Origin: Serratia fonticola
GTDB lineage: Bacteria; Pseudomonadota; Gammaproteobacteria; Enterobacterales; Enterobacteriaceae
Direction: 5' to 3'
Length of the DNA stretch: 64,000 nt
Assembly (NCBI RefSeq): GCF_001006005.1
Contig: NZ_CP011254.1
Coordinates: forward strand, 3,348,001 to 3,412,000
The position numbers and the translations under genes are program-made. The notes under the pieces are model-generated. The model was given only the letters and a program-made list of their open reading frames with translations. It made no database searches and was not told where the DNA came from. Shown here one piece after another: positions 62,943 to 64,000 of this stretch; position 1 is the stretch's first letter, and each line of letters starts with the position of its first letter.

Positions 62943-63431
62943 TCATTCCACGCGGATAAACTTCACCAGCTTGGGCTGAGCAATGCGCTGGTAATCCCCA
63001 GTGTTGAGGATTAGAGAACGCTCCAGCGTGCCGGCATTAAAGGCCAGCTCGTCAAAGCGCTCAAACAGCAGCGGGTCGGCCACCAGCAGCAAGTCCGGGT
63101 GGAAGCTGAATGGCGGGATCGCGCCAAAGACGCAGTCGGTCAGTTGGTCGACTTCAACCGGGCTGGCCAGTGAGGCGCGAGTACCGCCAACACCCTGTGC
63201 CAACGCGCCGAGATCGGCCTGTTGGTCGGCGGGCAGGATGGCCAGCACATGCTGTTTGATGCCATTCCCCTTAACGTGACACACCAACGCTTTCGCCCCT
63301 TGACCTAACTGGGTGCCGCGTATCTTGGCGACTTCTTCGGATTTCCCTGCCTTGGGATGATCAACTACGCGATAGCGCGCTTGCTGTTGGTCAAGAAGGG
63401 AAGTTAAACGGCTAAAGGTTGCGGTAGACAC
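62943..63431 (-). CDS. YbaK/ProX-family aminoacyl-tRNA deacylase-like protein
   Basis: 162 aa from a GTG at 63431 with GGAGA nine bases upstream. The YbaK fold is visible: RYRVVDHPKAGKSEEVAKIR, GQGAKALVCHVKGNGIKQHV, and FGAIPPFSFHPDLLLVADP with the GxxPPF loop. Related proteins hydrolyse mischarged tRNA-Pro or free aminoacyl-tRNA. It is closer to the YeaK/PrdX-like branch; substrate not determined. Confidence 0.82.
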   Translation of the reverse strand: MSTATFSRLTSLLDQQQARYRVVDHPKAGKSEEVAKIRGTQLGQGAKALVCHVKGNGIKQHVLAILPADQQADLGALAQGVGGTRASLASPVEVDQLTDCVFGAIPPFSFHPDLLLVADPLLFERFDELAFNAGTLERSLILNTGDYQRIAQPKLVKFIRVE

Positions 63432-63591
63432 GCCATGTTCTCCTGAGTGTTGATTTTCCGGCCCTATCATAACGCGTTATGACGGCGAAGGGTTCAGCCA
63501 AATTATTGATTAAACAACGGGCTATTTTTTTGTTTTTACGGATAATACGTATTTATGAAACGGGATTTTAATTTTTTGAAAGGAAAGGGGC

Positions 63592-64000
63592 GTGAAGACT
63601 AATCTGTCGTTGTTTACCCAGCCGAAGTTCGTTTGGCTGTGTGCGGCTTTCTGCTGTTTGCTGTGGGGCAGTGCCTACCCGGCGATTAAAAATGGTTATG
63701 AAATTTTCCAGATCGCCACCGACGATCTCCCCGGCAAGATCGTCTTTGCCGGTTACCGTTTTGTGATTGCCGGGGCCTTATTGCTGCTGTTTGCCATGTT
63801 GCAGGGTAAACCCATCGGCCGTTTGTCACGGCGCCAGTATTCACAGTTGGTGGTGTTAGGGAGCACGCAAACGGCGCTGCAATACGTCTTCTTCTATATC
63901 GGTCTGGCCTACACCACCGGGGTAAAAGGATCGATCATGAACGCGACCGGCACCTTCTTTAGCGTGTTGCTGGCGCATTTTATTTATAAAAACGATCGCC
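63592..64000 (+). CDS. DMT/EamA-family transporter, 5' part only
   Basis: 136 codons from a GTG at 63592 (AAAGGAAAGG upstream) running off the window. Membrane segments FVWLCAAFCCLLWGSAYPAI, FVIAGALLLLFAMLQ and LVVLGSTQTALQYVFFYIGL are typical of EamA transporters. Substrate cannot be inferred. Confidence 0.82.
   Translation, partial: MKTNLSLFTQPKFVWLCAAFCCLLWGSAYPAIKNGYEIFQIATDDLPGKIVFAGYRFVIAGALLLLFAMLQGKPIGRLSRRQYSQLVVLGSTQTALQYVFFYIGLAYTTGVKGSIMNATGTFFSVLLAHFIYKNDR

Overview
The window reads as the chromosome of an enterobacterium, most probably Serratia or a close relative in the Yersiniaceae. This rests on a complete nrfABCDEFG operon, an N-acetylmuramate utilisation cluster with murQP, a chaperone-usher fimbrial operon, a P4/CP4-57-type accessory island, and dispersed GC-rich inverted repeats. 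The genus is inferred from overall gene content. No rRNA, tRNA, CRISPR array or intact transposase was found.

Region 1 (about 1-16,340) is an accessory island. Its left part is a defence block: a UvrD-like helicase (cut by the window edge) just downstream of an OLD-family ATPase/TOPRIM nuclease (a Gabija-like pair), an upstream co-directional HNH nuclease, and a divergent TIR-domain gene. The nuclease gene carries a run of 11 identical bases inside its coding sequence, a possible phase-variation switch. Next comes a P4/CP4-57-like block: AlpA, a YfjJ/Gp2-like protein, an unknown 291-aa protein, a YfjP-type GTPase, a WYL regulator, an exported protein, an IrmA-family protein, DUF932 (YfjQ), a RadC-like JAMM protein, the CbeA/CbtA antitoxin-toxin pair, and a DUF4942 gene broken by an in-frame stop. 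The right edge is debris: a 3' integrase fragment, a mini-lipoprotein, two tandem paralogous exported proteins and a 5'-truncated Arc-like gene, which abuts a 5'-truncated arsC.

Region 2 (16,350-23,490) holds the arsC remnant, a SulP anion transporter, arsH and arsR, a LOV-GGDEF protein (predicted blue-light-responsive diguanylate cyclase), a decayed HlyD-family adaptor, and a MocR-type regulator divergent from a DUF1127 gene.

Region 3 (23,500-31,620) is a murein-sugar scavenging locus. An exported two-domain GH3 NagZ, an outer-membrane porin and an exported DUF1343/NamZ form one operon. Beside it, MurR is divergent from murQ-murP. The combination resembles the Bacillus subtilis ybb locus, with a porin and no amiE. 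CRP-like sites lie upstream of both nagZ and murQ.

Region 4 (31,700-43,540) contains a membrane-anchored ToxR/CadC-like regulator with a FidL-like partner, an orphan XRE regulator, a fimbrial operon (major subunit, usher, chaperone, minor subunit, adhesin) bracketed by two LuxR-type regulators, a PglL/Wzy-type O-oligosaccharyltransferase and a small membrane protein.

Region 5 (43,600-54,200) is a catabolic operon under a divergent LysR regulator: ankyrin protein, DUF2877 (AllH-like), FdrA/AllF-like, DUF1116 (AllG-like), purine-type permease, carbamate kinase and a Tat-exported cytosine-deaminase-like amidohydrolase. It predicts substrate-level ATP formation from a carbamoylated compound that the sequence does not identify. 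Large inverted-repeat elements interrupt it and fill its promoter region.

Region 6 (54,250-64,000) has a MipA/OmpV protein, a TetR regulator with a clear operator, the nrf operon for periplasmic nitrite reduction to ammonia, a YbaK-type tRNA-editing protein and the start of a DMT transporter.
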